From contig NZ_FRAC01000032.1 in NCBI RefSeq assembly GCF_900142215.1, forward strand, positions 1 through 64,000: 64,000 nucleotides of DNA, given 5' to 3'. Every line of letters begins with the position of its first letter. The first letter of the stretch is position 1. This document shows positions 24,631 to 32,931 of this stretch, in pieces. The notes under the pieces are model-generated. The model made no database searches, was not told the origin of the DNA, and worked only from the letters and a program-made list of their open reading frames with translations. Source of the DNA: Anaerocolumna jejuensis DSM 15929. GTDB taxonomy: Bacteria > Bacillota > Clostridia > Lachnospirales > Lachnospiraceae. A program made the translations under genes and the position numbers.

Positions 24631-26097
24631 AAAGTTTGTGTAAACCTTCAAACTGATGTAAAATAAAATTACTCAGTTTGGAGGTTTTATTTTATGGCAA
24701 AGAGAAGAAGGGACGAATCTCCCGAAAGACAGGCACTACGTGAAATGGTTAATGGATATCTGAAAGAAAATCCAGTTAAGAATGGAACAGACGTCAATGC
24801 TCTCATGAGAGAAATGATGTCTGTCATTCTGGAAGGTAGTCTGGATGGCGAAATCGAGGAGGAATTGGGGTACTCCAAGTACGATTTTCGGAACAAAGAA
24901 ACAGAGAACAGCAGAAATGGCTATAACTCAAAAACATTACATACCAGCTATGGAGACATGGAACTGGACGTTCCCCGTGACCGAAATGGGGAGTTTGAGC
25001 CTAAAATCGTTAAGAAATATCAAAACACGTTGACACAGGACATGGAGGAAAAAATCATATCCATGTATGCCAAAGGAATGACCACCGGAGATATTGAGAG
25101 CCATATGCAGGAGCTTTATGGAATCGATATTTCCGACAGTACCATCAGCCGGATTACTGACAAAATACTCCCTATCGTGAAAGAATGGCAGGAACGGCCA
25201 CTGGAAGATATTTATGCTGTCGTGTTCCTGGATGCCATACATTTTCATGTCAGAAGTGAAGGCCGGATTGTAAAAAAGGCTGTTTATATCTCCATCGGCA
25301 TTGATATGAGTGGACGCAAGGATGTTCTGGGTATGTATGTCGGCGAAAACGAAAGTGCGAAGTTCTGGCTGTCCATTATGAACGGTTTAAAGAACCGTGG
25401 AGTACAGGATATCCTAATTGCATGTGTGGATGGTCTGACCGGATTTCCCCAGGCGATTGAAGCGGTCTTCCCGGAAACAGAAATCCAGCAGTGCATTATC
25501 CATCAGATACGGAACACGACAAAGTTTGTATCCTACAAGGATATCAAACCGCTCATGGTCGATTTAAAGTGTGTGTATGCTGCACCTACAGAAGATATCG
25601 CATTAGGTGAATTAGATTTGTTTGATGGAAAATGGGGAGGAAAATACCCGAAAATAGCAAAGTCATGGAAGGACAATTGGGCTAACCTTTCCACGTATTT
25701 TAAATATCCCGAAGCGGTCCGCAGACTTATCTATACTACAAATACCATAGAGGGCTTTAACCGGCAGCTCCGGAAGGTTACCAAAAGCAAAACCGTGTTC
25801 CCCACAGATGACAGCCTGCTAAAAATGCTGTACCTGGCCACGATGGACATCACAAAAAAATGGACAGGGCACCGTCAGGACTGGGGGCAGATTCATTCCC
25901 AGTTGGAGATATTCTTTGAAGAAAGGTTATCCTAAAAGGGGAAAAATCAAGGTATTAAGACTGCCAAAGGGGAGTTTTACTTGACAACCCTAAAAACAGT
26001 TTTATAATACAAGCATGGGCAAGAACCAATGGAAAATGGCCTTGCCCATAAAGTACAATAAAATTTTATATCAGTTTTTCGAGTTTACACGGACTTT
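24631..26097 (+). mobile_element. IS256-family insertion sequence (about 1.47 kb)
   Basis: The ends are matching inverted repeats: AAAGTTTGTGTAAAC on the left and, read inward from the right, AAAGTCCGTGTAAAC (two mismatches). They enclose one full-length IS256-type transposase gene. Bases next to the two ends (AGTATCCT and GAAACGGT) do not match, so no 8-9-bp target duplication is visible. Either the true ends lie slightly outside these bounds or one flank has been rearranged. A hairpin (ATGGGCAAG with CTTGCCCAT, near 26015-26050) lies downstream of the transposase. Confidence 0.88.
24694..25935 (+). CDS. IS256-family transposase
   Basis: The 413-residue protein is of normal IS256/mutator length. 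It has the N-terminal EGSLDGEIEEELGYSKYD block and the DDE-type core: VVFLDAIHFHVR (first Asp), ACVDGLTGFPQAI (second Asp) and TTNTIEGFNRQLRK (Glu). It moves the surrounding element by a copy-out mechanism typical of the family. The ATG follows GGAGGTTTTATTTT. The reading frame is intact, so the element may be active. Confidence 0.95.
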   Translation: MAKRRRDESPERQALREMVNGYLKENPVKNGTDVNALMREMMSVILEGSLDGEIEEELGYSKYDFRNKETENSRNGYNSKTLHTSYGDMELDVPRDRNGEFEPKIVKKYQNTLTQDMEEKIISMYAKGMTTGDIESHMQELYGIDISDSTISRITDKILPIVKEWQERPLEDIYAVVFLDAIHFHVRSEGRIVKKAVYISIGIDMSGRKDVLGMYVGENESAKFWLSIMNGLKNRGVQDILIACVDGLTGFPQAIEAVFPETEIQQCIIHQIRNTTKFVSYKDIKPLMVDLKCVYAAPTEDIALGELDLFDGKWGGKYPKIAKSWKDNWANLSTYFKYPEAVRRLIYTTNTIEGFNRQLRKVTKSKTVFPTDDSLLKMLYLATMDITKKWTGHRQDWGQIHSQLEIFFEERLS

Positions 26098-26121
26098 GAA
26101 ACGGTCTCGTATTGCTCTTTT

Positions 26122-26502
26122 TTAGTCAACCATTAAGAACCACTTAAAACCAAATTTGTCTTTTAATTCACTCATACAGGTCGCAAAGGCTGGCTTATGA
26201 GGTGCTTCTATAACAGTACCACCTTCTTTTAAAATATCAAATGCCCTCTCGACATCTGCAACTGTGTCAAATACCACAGCAAGGAATAAGGAATCTGCTT
26301 GAATTCCCTCTCGTTCTGTGCCGCCATCAGACAATCTAATTCTTTGTTTTCCAATTCGGGCTTCAGTATGATATATAAGGTTTGTTTGTTCATCTTTTCC
26401 CTGCCAATCAACTTCTAAATTAAAAGCTTTTTTATATAATGCAATCGCTTCCTCACAACGACCACCGCAATGTAATGTTGGTATAACAATCAAAATCTTC
26501 AC
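26122..26502 (-). CDS. VOC-family (PhnB-like glyoxalase fold) protein
   Basis: The 126 residues contain the paired beta-alpha-beta-beta-beta modules of the vicinal-oxygen-chelate fold: GRCEEAIALYKKAFNLEV at the start, YHTEARIGKQRIRLSDGG in the middle, then ADVERAFDILKEGGTV and KDKFGFKWFLMVD at the end. This resembles the PhnB/3-demethylubiquinone branch. Its enzymatic role is unknown. It ends close to the right end of the IS element and lies divergent from the first glutathione peroxidase. Confidence 0.85.
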   Translation of the reverse strand: MKILIVIPTLHCGGRCEEAIALYKKAFNLEVDWQGKDEQTNLIYHTEARIGKQRIRLSDGGTEREGIQADSLFLAVVFDTVADVERAFDILKEGGTVIEAPHKPAFATCMSELKDKFGFKWFLMVD

Positions 26503-26814
26503 CTCCCAAAATATAAAGTATATCCAGTATGCGTCTTGTAAACAATCGTAAACTAAAGATATGGTAATATTATACAGTATAAGATTGTTTTAAATCAATA
26601 TATTTGTCATTTACATCTTTATAAAAATGAGCATAGAAAATAAAGGGTCATTAACAATGTCTTCTTCATCAAACTTGAAATATTTATTATTCAGGACTCC
26701 ACTATATAAAAACTTCATAAAATGCTTGACAAATGCAATCAAATAGGGTATATATAAATTATATTGTAAACAATTAAATTATAAAAAATATAAAAAATAA
26801 ACAGGAGGCCTATT
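26503..26814. other. Intergenic region between the VOC and GPx genes
   Basis: The right end holds the GPx promoter described separately. A 35-codon minus-strand frame at 26611-26718 (MKFLYSGVLNN...) has no SD and I do not call it a gene. Confidence 0.5.
26726..26774 (+). promoter_or_regulatory. Promoter of GPx with adjacent palindrome
   Basis: TTGACA (26726-26731), a 17-nt spacer and TATATA (26749-26754) form a sigma-A-type promoter. Just downstream, ATTGTAAACAAT (26763-26774) is a perfect inverted repeat over the likely transcription start and could be an operator. An OhrR or PerR-type regulator is a guess. Confidence 0.5.
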
Positions 26815-27297
26815 ATGGAATTTTATAATTATTCAGCAGTAAAAATGGATGGAAAGGAACATTCTATGGAGGAATACAAGGGGAAGGTATTAATTGTAGT
26901 GAATACAGCCAGTAAGTGCGGCTTCACTCCCCAGTTCAAGGATTTGGAAGAGTTGTATGAGAAATATAAGGCAGATGGTCTGGAAATAGCAGGCTTCCCC
27001 TGTAACCAGTTTGCCGCCCAGGACCCAGGAGATAATGATGAAATACATTCCTTCTGCCAGTTAAATTACGGTGTTTCCTTTGATATGTTCCAAAAGGTAG
27101 ATGTGAACGGAAGCAATACCCATCCTCTTTATAAATATCTGAAAAATGAAGCCAAGGGTACCTTGGGAAGCAGTATAAAATGGAACTTTACGAAATTTCT
27201 TGTTGACAGGGAAGGAAATGTTGTAGAAAGATTTGCACCCAATGTAAATCCAGGCAAAATGGAAGATAAGATCAAGGAATTGCTTGGGAAAAACTGA
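26815..27297 (+). CDS. Glutathione peroxidase-family thiol peroxidase (Cys type)
   Basis: The 160-residue protein is of GPx/BsaA length. The peroxidatic residue is Cys35 in NTASKCGFTPQ, encoded by TGC, not a TGA selenocysteine codon. PCNQFAAQDPG (about residues 62-72) and KWNFTKFLVDREG are the other signature blocks. In bacteria such enzymes usually use thioredoxin to reduce lipid or organic hydroperoxides. A second, longer paralogue is encoded 9.5 kb away next to ohrR. Confidence 0.93.
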   Translation: MEFYNYSAVKMDGKEHSMEEYKGKVLIVVNTASKCGFTPQFKDLEELYEKYKADGLEIAGFPCNQFAAQDPGDNDEIHSFCQLNYGVSFDMFQKVDVNGSNTHPLYKYLKNEAKGTLGSSIKWNFTKFLVDREGNVVERFAPNVNPGKMEDKIKELLGKN

Positions 27298-27436
27298 TTA
27301 CACGAATTTAATAAAAGGCATATTGAATTAGATAAAATTAGGAGTTCCTGTAATTGATGTGGAATACCAAGATTAATATGTAAGATGCCAAGATTCTAAT
27401 GAAGTAAGAAATTATTACAAAAGATAAAATTATAGA

Positions 27437-27778
27437 TCATAAATAAATCAAAACCATATAAGGAGCAAAGGTTATCTTGCTCTCTATATGGTTTTTGAAT
27501 AGCAGGACAGCTATGTTTATTTTGTAACTGTTCTTCTCTGTAGTTTCAGCGCACAGTACTTTGAATGCAGTTTTTGCGTAGGGTTCTTTAGGCACAGTTT
27601 TTATGCACAGCTCTTTGTACACATTTTGGGGTATGGTTCTTTGTAAACAGTTTTTTCGTCCAGTACTTTGTACATATTTTTTATGCGGTTCTTTATACAC
27701 AGTTTTTGCGCATGGTTCTTTACACACATTTTTTACACGGTTCTTTGGGCACATTTTTTTCGCGGTTTCTTTACGCAC
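27437..27778 (-). CDS. Nonapeptide-repeat ORF overlapping the ftsH stop (doubtful gene)
   Basis: A 113-codon frame starts with GTG overlapping the ftsH stop codon and runs through a 27-nt degenerate tandem array. The translated units follow a 9-residue pattern: CKEPCAKTV, YKEPHKKYV, YKELCIKTV, PKEPYAKTA. The Cys/Lys-rich, signal-less product matches no family I know. The unit length keeps the frame except in one 24-nt copy, which favours coding use. The lack of an SD and simple composition favour a non-coding minisatellite. Confidence 0.35.
   Translation of the reverse strand: MRKETAKKMCPKNRVKNVCKEPCAKTVYKEPHKKYVQSTGRKNCLQRTIPQNVYKELCIKTVPKEPYAKTAFKVLCAETTEKNSYKINIAVLLFKNHIESKITFAPYMVLIYL
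27451..27496. terminator. Terminator between GPx and ftsH region
   Basis: AAACCATATA pairs with TATATGGTTT and an inner GAGCAA with TTGCTC, followed by TTTTTG on the plus strand and T-rich sequence on the minus strand. Confidence 0.7.
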
Positions 27779-27780
27779 AG
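27541..27780. repeat. Degenerate tandem array, about nine 27-nt units
   Basis: Units resemble GGTTCTTTACACACA followed by TTTTT and a GC-bearing spacer. Successive copies differ at several positions. The array follows the end of ftsH directly. It lacks constant repeats with unique spacers, so it is not a CRISPR. Confidence 0.8.
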
Positions 27781-29489
27781 ATTCTGTCTATATCGTCTCC
27801 ATTTAAGGATTCTTTCTCCAGAAGTTCTTCTGTTATTTTCTCAAGTAAGTTAAGATGGCTTTCTAACAGCTCCTTGGCTTCATCATATAATTCCTTCATC
27901 TGAAGGCGGCATTTGGAAAGAAGTTCTTTATCCATGGTATCTTCCAGGGCTGCCTGGCTGAACATACCCATCTCGTCATCCATGCCGTACCTGCTCATAT
28001 AGTTATAAAGGAGGGTAGAAGCTTTTTCAATATCATTGCTTGCTCCGGTGGTAATATCATCCTTGCCGAATATAAGCTCCTCAGCAGCTCTGCCTCCCAG
28101 TAAGACCATGATTTCTGAAAGTATCCCCTGCTTTGTTTTGAACAGGGTATCCTTTGGAATTGACAGGTTGAAGCCGCCTGCTCCTCTGACACTGGGAATT
28201 ATGGTTACCTTGGATATATACTGGTCAGGAGTCAGAAGCTTCGTAACCAGGGCATGTCCTGCTTCATGGTAAGCCGTTATTTTTCTATCCCTTTCGGAAA
28301 TATAGCTGCGGTCCATAACAGGGGCACCGGCGATCACGGAATAAAAGGCCTTATCCACATGCTCCTTAGCAATAACGGACTGTTTATCGTTGGCAGCATT
28401 GATGGCGGCTTCGTTCAGCAGATTTTCCAGCATTGCTCCGCTGAAATAGACCGTGGACTTTGCCAGGCTGTCCAGATTCACGTTATCGGCAAGGGGTTTT
28501 TCATTGGCATATAAGCTTAATATCTTTTTTCGGGCATTTACATCGGGAAGACCGATTTCTACCTGTCTGTCAAAGCGTCCCGGCCTTAAAAGTGCATCAT
28601 CCAAGGTGTCCAGCCTGTTGGTAGCTCCGATTACTACAATACCATTATTATCGTGAAAGCCTGACATTTCTGTCAGCAGTGCGTTAAGTGTCTGATCACG
28701 CTCATCATTGCTTGCATTGGCGTTTCTGGCACGTTTTTTACCGATAGCATCGATTTCGTCAATAAAGATAACAGCTCTTTCGCTTTTCTTGGCTTTATTA
28801 AAGAGGGAGCGGACACGGCTTGCACCTACACCGACATACATTTGGACGAAATCAGAGCCGCTCATGGCATAAAAGGGTACTCCGGCTTCCCCTGCAATTG
28901 CTTTTGCCATCAATGTTTTACCTGTTCCGGGAGGCCCGTATAAAAGAACTCCATTTGGCATTCTTGCACCGACACTGTTATACTTTTCAGGGTCCTTGAT
29001 AAAAGAAATGATATCCTCGACCATCAGCTTGGCTTCTGTGTTGCCGGCTATCTGGTTAAAGGTAATGGATGGTGCTGAAGGCGTTTTCTTTGAGGAATCC
29101 GAAATTAGAGGCTTATCACCGCCATTCTTTCTGATAAAGAAGAAAATGGCACTTCCTGCTGCTACAAGGAAAAGGATCTGAAGCATTCGAAGAAAAATGC
29201 TGTTTTCCGTGTAATTAATTTTTATATTATGAAGCAGAAGATATTCTGTAAAGTTCTCCGTTTTAGGATCAGGGATGTTATATTTTTTCAGTCCGTCCTT
29301 CTCGATCATGGCGTGAAAAGTGGAACCGCCCGGTGTAATTGTAACAGAATTTACCTGACCATTTTCCGCTGCCTGAAGGAAAGAGGGGTAGGACATATCC
29401 GTACTGCGGTAGTTTAAATTCTCAAATCCAAGGGCGCCCACGCAGAATATAATAAGCGCACCCAGGATGAACCAATATAATTTCTTCAT
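27771..29489 (-). CDS. ftsH: FtsH-family membrane AAA+ zinc protease
   Basis: The 572-residue protein has two membrane helices (about 5-22 and 101-119) around a small external domain. The AAA module has Walker A GPPGTGKT (185-192), Walker B IFIDEID (241-247) and the second region of homology near RPGRFDR. The zinc protease has HEAGH (408-412). FtsH degrades damaged or regulatory membrane proteins. It is slightly shorter than the usual 600-650 residues because its C-terminal tail is short. Gene context is not the usual tilS-hpt-ftsH, so it may be a second FtsH. Confidence 0.92.
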   Translation of the reverse strand: MKKLYWFILGALIIFCVGALGFENLNYRSTDMSYPSFLQAAENGQVNSVTITPGGSTFHAMIEKDGLKKYNIPDPKTENFTEYLLLHNIKINYTENSIFLRMLQILFLVAAGSAIFFFIRKNGGDKPLISDSSKKTPSAPSITFNQIAGNTEAKLMVEDIISFIKDPEKYNSVGARMPNGVLLYGPPGTGKTLMAKAIAGEAGVPFYAMSGSDFVQMYVGVGASRVRSLFNKAKKSERAVIFIDEIDAIGKKRARNANASNDERDQTLNALLTEMSGFHDNNGIVVIGATNRLDTLDDALLRPGRFDRQVEIGLPDVNARKKILSLYANEKPLADNVNLDSLAKSTVYFSGAMLENLLNEAAINAANDKQSVIAKEHVDKAFYSVIAGAPVMDRSYISERDRKITAYHEAGHALVTKLLTPDQYISKVTIIPSVRGAGGFNLSIPKDTLFKTKQGILSEIMVLLGGRAAEELIFGKDDITTGASNDIEKASTLLYNYMSRYGMDDEMGMFSQAALEDTMDKELLSKCRLQMKELYDEAKELLESHLNLLEKITEELLEKESLNGDDIDRICA

Positions 29490-29698
29490 GTAATATCCTC
29501 CCGGTCGTGAATGTAGTTTACATAATCAATAGGACTATTATAGAACAATATATACCATAAATCTACAAAATATTACTGGAAAATATGAGCGTTTATGGCA
29601 GTAAAGTAGGAAGGATACCTGTTTTTGAATGTTAAATAGAAAATAAATAGTAATAAAAGTTGTTGTTCAGGATAAAACAATTGAAAATGTATGTATGC

Positions 29699-30763
29699 TT
29701 AAGGCAGATAGGGGGTGGGATTACCGCTTGAATCAATCAGGTTTATCTCAACAAGAAGCATCTTGTCAACCCAGTCATCAAACCGTATATGCTGGCCAGT
29801 CAGCAGTTCATATGCAGTTTGTGCTCCTAAGGAGCCCATTTCATAAGGATTCTGGGCAATGGTACCTTGCATGAGACCTTTCTTTATGGCATCTATTGCG
29901 GCAGAATCACCATCAAAGCCAATCAGCATAATCTTTCCGGTCTTGCCGGCTTCCTCCAGGGCTCTTGAAGCTCCCAGTGCCATGCGGTCATTTTCACTGA
30001 AAACCACAGCCAAATCGTCCCCGTAGGAGGAGAGAATCTCTTTCATTGCCTGATACCCTAAATCTTCTCTGGAATCGGCTCTGATTTCTGCCACTACGTT
30101 ATATCCTCTGTCATTCATAACCCTTTTAAAGGCGTCGCCTCGTTTATTGGCATAGGTTGCTGTTTCTTCTGTTTTGATGATTGCGGCATTTTTGCTCGTA
30201 ATATTATTGGTGCTGATTAATCTTAAAGCGTATTCAGCAGCCAGGACACCCCCTCCGTAGGAATCGGAAACAATAAAGGCATCATAGAGGGAATCTCCCG
30301 TTCCGATATCGACAATAACAAGAGGAATGCCGGCGTCCTGGGTCATGGAGGATATGATTGGCATGGCATCGGGATTGATGGGGGATATGACAAGAGCGTC
30401 AATGCCCTGGGCTATCAGATTTGTTACACCGGATATCATCTCGGAAGTACTGCTTTTCTGATTGTGTGTAATTACATTCATGCCAAGTTCTTTTGCCTTA
30501 TCAATTAAACCATTCTGCATTGTATTGAAGAATTCATAATCACTGTTATATACGGACCAGCCAATAGTATAAGGCTTAGTGTTTAAATTTGTGCCGTTTG
30601 CGGGAGAGGTCGTCTGATTGTTATGGGAAAGATGGTCATATAATAAAAGAAGGAGAAGAGTAGCCGTAATCAGGATAAGACCATGTATAATTTTTCTTAT
30701 AGGTTGTTTCATTGCACCAGGGCCTTTTATTGGTATATTTCCTAATATATGCTTAAGTTTCAT
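29699..30763 (-). CDS. Membrane-anchored periplasmic-binding-type sugar-binding protein
   Basis: The 354-residue protein has an N-terminal hydrophobic segment (about 25-41 of the long form, LILITATLLLLLLYDH) without a lipobox cysteine. It is followed by a two-lobed Peripla_BP_4 domain (YTIGWSVYNSDYEFFNTMQNG, LVISPINPDAMPIISSM, IGFDGDSAAIDAIKKG). It should bind a sugar outside the cell. No permease or ATPase gene is adjacent, so it may serve a histidine kinase or a distant transporter. An alternative start is the ATG at 30712. Confidence 0.75.
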   Translation of the reverse strand: MKLKHILGNIPIKGPGAMKQPIRKIIHGLILITATLLLLLLYDHLSHNNQTTSPANGTNLNTKPYTIGWSVYNSDYEFFNTMQNGLIDKAKELGMNVITHNQKSSTSEMISGVTNLIAQGIDALVISPINPDAMPIISSMTQDAGIPLVIVDIGTGDSLYDAFIVSDSYGGGVLAAEYALRLISTNNITSKNAAIIKTEETATYANKRGDAFKRVMNDRGYNVVAEIRADSREDLGYQAMKEILSSYGDDLAVVFSENDRMALGASRALEEAGKTGKIMLIGFDGDSAAIDAIKKGLMQGTIAQNPYEMGSLGAQTAYELLTGQHIRFDDWVDKMLLVEINLIDSSGNPTPYLP

Positions 30764-30909
30764 TCAACATACGAAACTAAAATTCTTTTTCAGGAGAGTA
30801 AAAACTGCGGATGGCAGCATTTTCATGTATTATATGAAGAAAAAATGATGCAGGAGGATTGACAAGCCAAGACTTGTGTTGTAAGATAAAAAACATAAAT
30901 TGAATATGA

Positions 30910-31158
30910 CCTCACTATGGCAGTGAGGTAGAGGCGCGGTATTTAACAGTCTTAATTGGAGCAGAGGAGCTGGGAAGATTGAGAGAAGGAAATATCGCCG
31001 AAGTGGTTATGCATCCTCAATGCATACTGCTGGGTCTGCAGTTAACAGCTGCAGGACTGTCTTATCAGACTACCCAGTCTGGTAAGTTGTGCTATCTCAT
31101 CTGGGATTGTGTGGGCTGTTTTTAGAAAGTCCTTTTAGATTTAAGGGGACTTTTTTTA
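30910..31158 (+). promoter_or_regulatory. Lysine riboswitch (L box) with terminator
   Basis: The aptamer spans about 30923-31100. P1 is GTGAGGTAG (30923-30931) pairing with CTATCTCAT (31092-31100). Between them lie conserved L-box elements: AGAGGCGCGG, CTGGGAAG, ATCGCCGAAG and CTGCTGGG, in the same order as the Bacillus lysC element. A terminator follows: AAAGTCC with GGACTTT and a T-run (31126-31158). CCTCAC at 30910-30915 is complementary to the 5' strand of P1 and could compete with it. Lysine binding should terminate transcription of the ABC transporter genes that follow. Confidence 0.88.
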
Positions 31159-31204
31159 TTGTACATTACCCTGTTAAAGGGACGAATTAAAGGAGAGATG
31201 AGCT

Positions 31205-32056
31205 ATGAAAAAAAGATGGATGGCAATATTGGCAATGACCTTGTCCATTGCAGCAATCCTAACTGCCTGCGGTACCAAAGATACCAAAAGTACGGGAAGC
31301 CAGGACGGAGAGGATGCCAATGCTGATGTATTCCGTGTAGGGATGGAGTGCGGTTATGCACCTTTTAACTGGACACAGTTAGGTGATTCCAACGGGGCAG
31401 TGCCAATTGACGGTGCTTCCGAATATGCAGGCGGGTATGATATTGAGATTGCCAAGAAAATTGCAGATGGTATGGGCAAGAAGCTTGTAGTTGTTAAGAC
31501 AGAATGGGACGGACTTTTACCTGCTTTGACCTCAGGAAAGATTGATGCCATTATTGCCGGTATGTCACCTACTGAAAAGAGAAAAGAAACCATAGATTTT
31601 TCAGATAATTATTATAAATCAAATCTGGTTATGGTAGTTAAGAAGGGCGGTGCTTTTGAAAAGGCAACCTCCATTCAGGATTTTAAGGGAGCCAAAATCA
31701 CAGCTCAGTTAAATACCTTCCATTATACAGTAATTGACCAGATTAACGGGGTTAAAAAGGAAGCTGCGATGGATAATTTCCCTTCCATGAGAGTTGCATT
31801 GGAGTCCGGTATCATTGACGGATATGTTTCCGAACGTCCGGAGGGTGTCAGTGCTTCTAATGCCAACGATAAATTCGTCATGGTGGAATTTAAGGATGGT
31901 TTTCAGACATCGGATGATGATACGGCAATTGCTGTCGGCTTGAAAAAGGGCAGTGACTTAACAGCCAAAATAAATGAAGTTCTTGCGGGAATTTCCGAAG
32001 ATGATCGTACAAGCATTATGGATACCGCTATAAAGAATCAGCCGGCAGCTAAATAG
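31205..32056 (+). CDS. Lysine-regulated amino-acid ABC transporter, substrate-binding lipoprotein
   Basis: The 283-residue protein has a signal ending in lipobox LTAC (about residues 18-21) and a family-3 solute-binding domain (FRVGMECGYAPFNW, GGYDIEIAKKIADGMGKK, AIIAGMSPTEKRKETIDFSDNYYKS). It should capture an amino acid at the cell surface. The upstream lysine riboswitch points to lysine as ligand, though a related basic amino acid is possible. The SD is GGAGAG. It is first in a three-gene operon. Confidence 0.9.
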   Translation: MKKRWMAILAMTLSIAAILTACGTKDTKSTGSQDGEDANADVFRVGMECGYAPFNWTQLGDSNGAVPIDGASEYAGGYDIEIAKKIADGMGKKLVVVKTEWDGLLPALTSGKIDAIIAGMSPTEKRKETIDFSDNYYKSNLVMVVKKGGAFEKATSIQDFKGAKITAQLNTFHYTVIDQINGVKKEAAMDNFPSMRVALESGIIDGYVSERPEGVSASNANDKFVMVEFKDGFQTSDDDTAIAVGLKKGSDLTAKINEVLAGISEDDRTSIMDTAIKNQPAAK

Positions 32057-32085
32057 CCTTTGCCGGAAAGAAAAATTTCGCAGAG

Positions 32086-32120
32086 GAAAAACCGGGTGTG
32101 ATGTCTGCAGCCGGTTTTTC
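32086..32120 (+). terminator. Intraoperonic stem-loop after the binding-protein gene
   Basis: GAAAAACCGG pairs with CCGGTTTTTC around a 15-nt loop, between the binding-protein and permease genes. Such hairpins usually cause partial termination or protect the upstream mRNA, so that more binding protein than permease is made. Confidence 0.6.
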
Positions 32121-32140
32121 TTAGAGTTTGGAGGAGAAGG

Positions 32141-32905
32141 ATGAGTTTTACACGAATAGCACAAACATTTGCTGACTATTGGCCCATGTTCCTGCGGGGC
32201 TCCTGGTCAACCTTATACATATCAATTATCGGAACCGTTATAGGCTCCTTCATAGGTCTTTTGATAGGAGTTATCCGTACCATTCCGGTACCGGAAAGAG
32301 GAGTTAAAAAGATAATAATAAAGATAATCAATGCAATTCTTTCTGCTTATATCGCACTGTTTCGCGGTACGCCCATGATTGTACAGGCTGTACTTATATA
32401 CTACGGCTCTGCCGAAGCTCTGCACATAGATATGAACAAGACCTTTGCGGCTATCTTTATTGTTTCCATCAATACCGGTGCCTATATGTCCGAAATTGTA
32501 AGAGGCGGTATTATATCCGTTGACAGGGGACAGTTTGAAGCGGCACAGGCAATCGGAATGAATCATATAAAGACCATGCGGTATATCGTTATGCCCCAGG
32601 TAATCCGTAATATCCTGCCTGCAACGGGCAACGAGTTTGTCATTAATATTAAGGATACCTCTGTGTTAAGTGTAATCGCCGTATCAGAGCTGTTTTACCA
32701 GTCGAAGTCAATTGTAGGTACCACCTTCCATTATTATGATACCTTCTTTATAACCTGTATCATTTACTTTATTATGACCTTCACTGTTACCAAGATTCTC
32801 AGATTTGCCGAGAAGAAACTGGACGGACCGGATAATTATATACTGCTTGGCAACCAGATGCAGGTTGAAAAGCCGGAAGACGGTGCAAAAAGGGCAGCAA
32901 AATAA
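32141..32905 (+). CDS. Amino-acid ABC transporter permease
   Basis: The 254-residue His/Glu/Gln-type permease has about five membrane helices. The conserved EAA-like loop reads EAAQAIGMNHIKTMRYIVMPQVIRN, about residues 146-170, which contacts the ATPase. ALFRGTPMIVQAVLIYYG is the typical RGTP block. It probably works as a homodimer because only one permease gene is present. It lies 27 nt before the ATPase gene. Confidence 0.93.
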   Translation: MSFTRIAQTFADYWPMFLRGSWSTLYISIIGTVIGSFIGLLIGVIRTIPVPERGVKKIIIKIINAILSAYIALFRGTPMIVQAVLIYYGSAEALHIDMNKTFAAIFIVSINTGAYMSEIVRGGIISVDRGQFEAAQAIGMNHIKTMRYIVMPQVIRNILPATGNEFVINIKDTSVLSVIAVSELFYQSKSIVGTTFHYYDTFFITCIIYFIMTFTVTKILRFAEKKLDGPDNYILLGNQMQVEKPEDGAKRAAK

Positions 32906-32931
32906 GGATAGAAAGGAAAGGAAGGATAATT

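Noticed and set aside
26611..26718. 35-codon minus-strand gene (MKFLYSGVLNN...)
   Set aside because: It has an ATG and plausible residues but no SD, and overlaps the likely promoter region of the GPx gene. It may be a remnant.
26815..27297. Selenocysteine glutathione peroxidase
   Set aside because: The active-site codon is TGC in both GPx genes, so these are cysteine enzymes.
27541..27780. CRISPR array
   Set aside because: The units are degenerate tandem repeats of about 27 nt with no unique spacers and no cas genes nearby.
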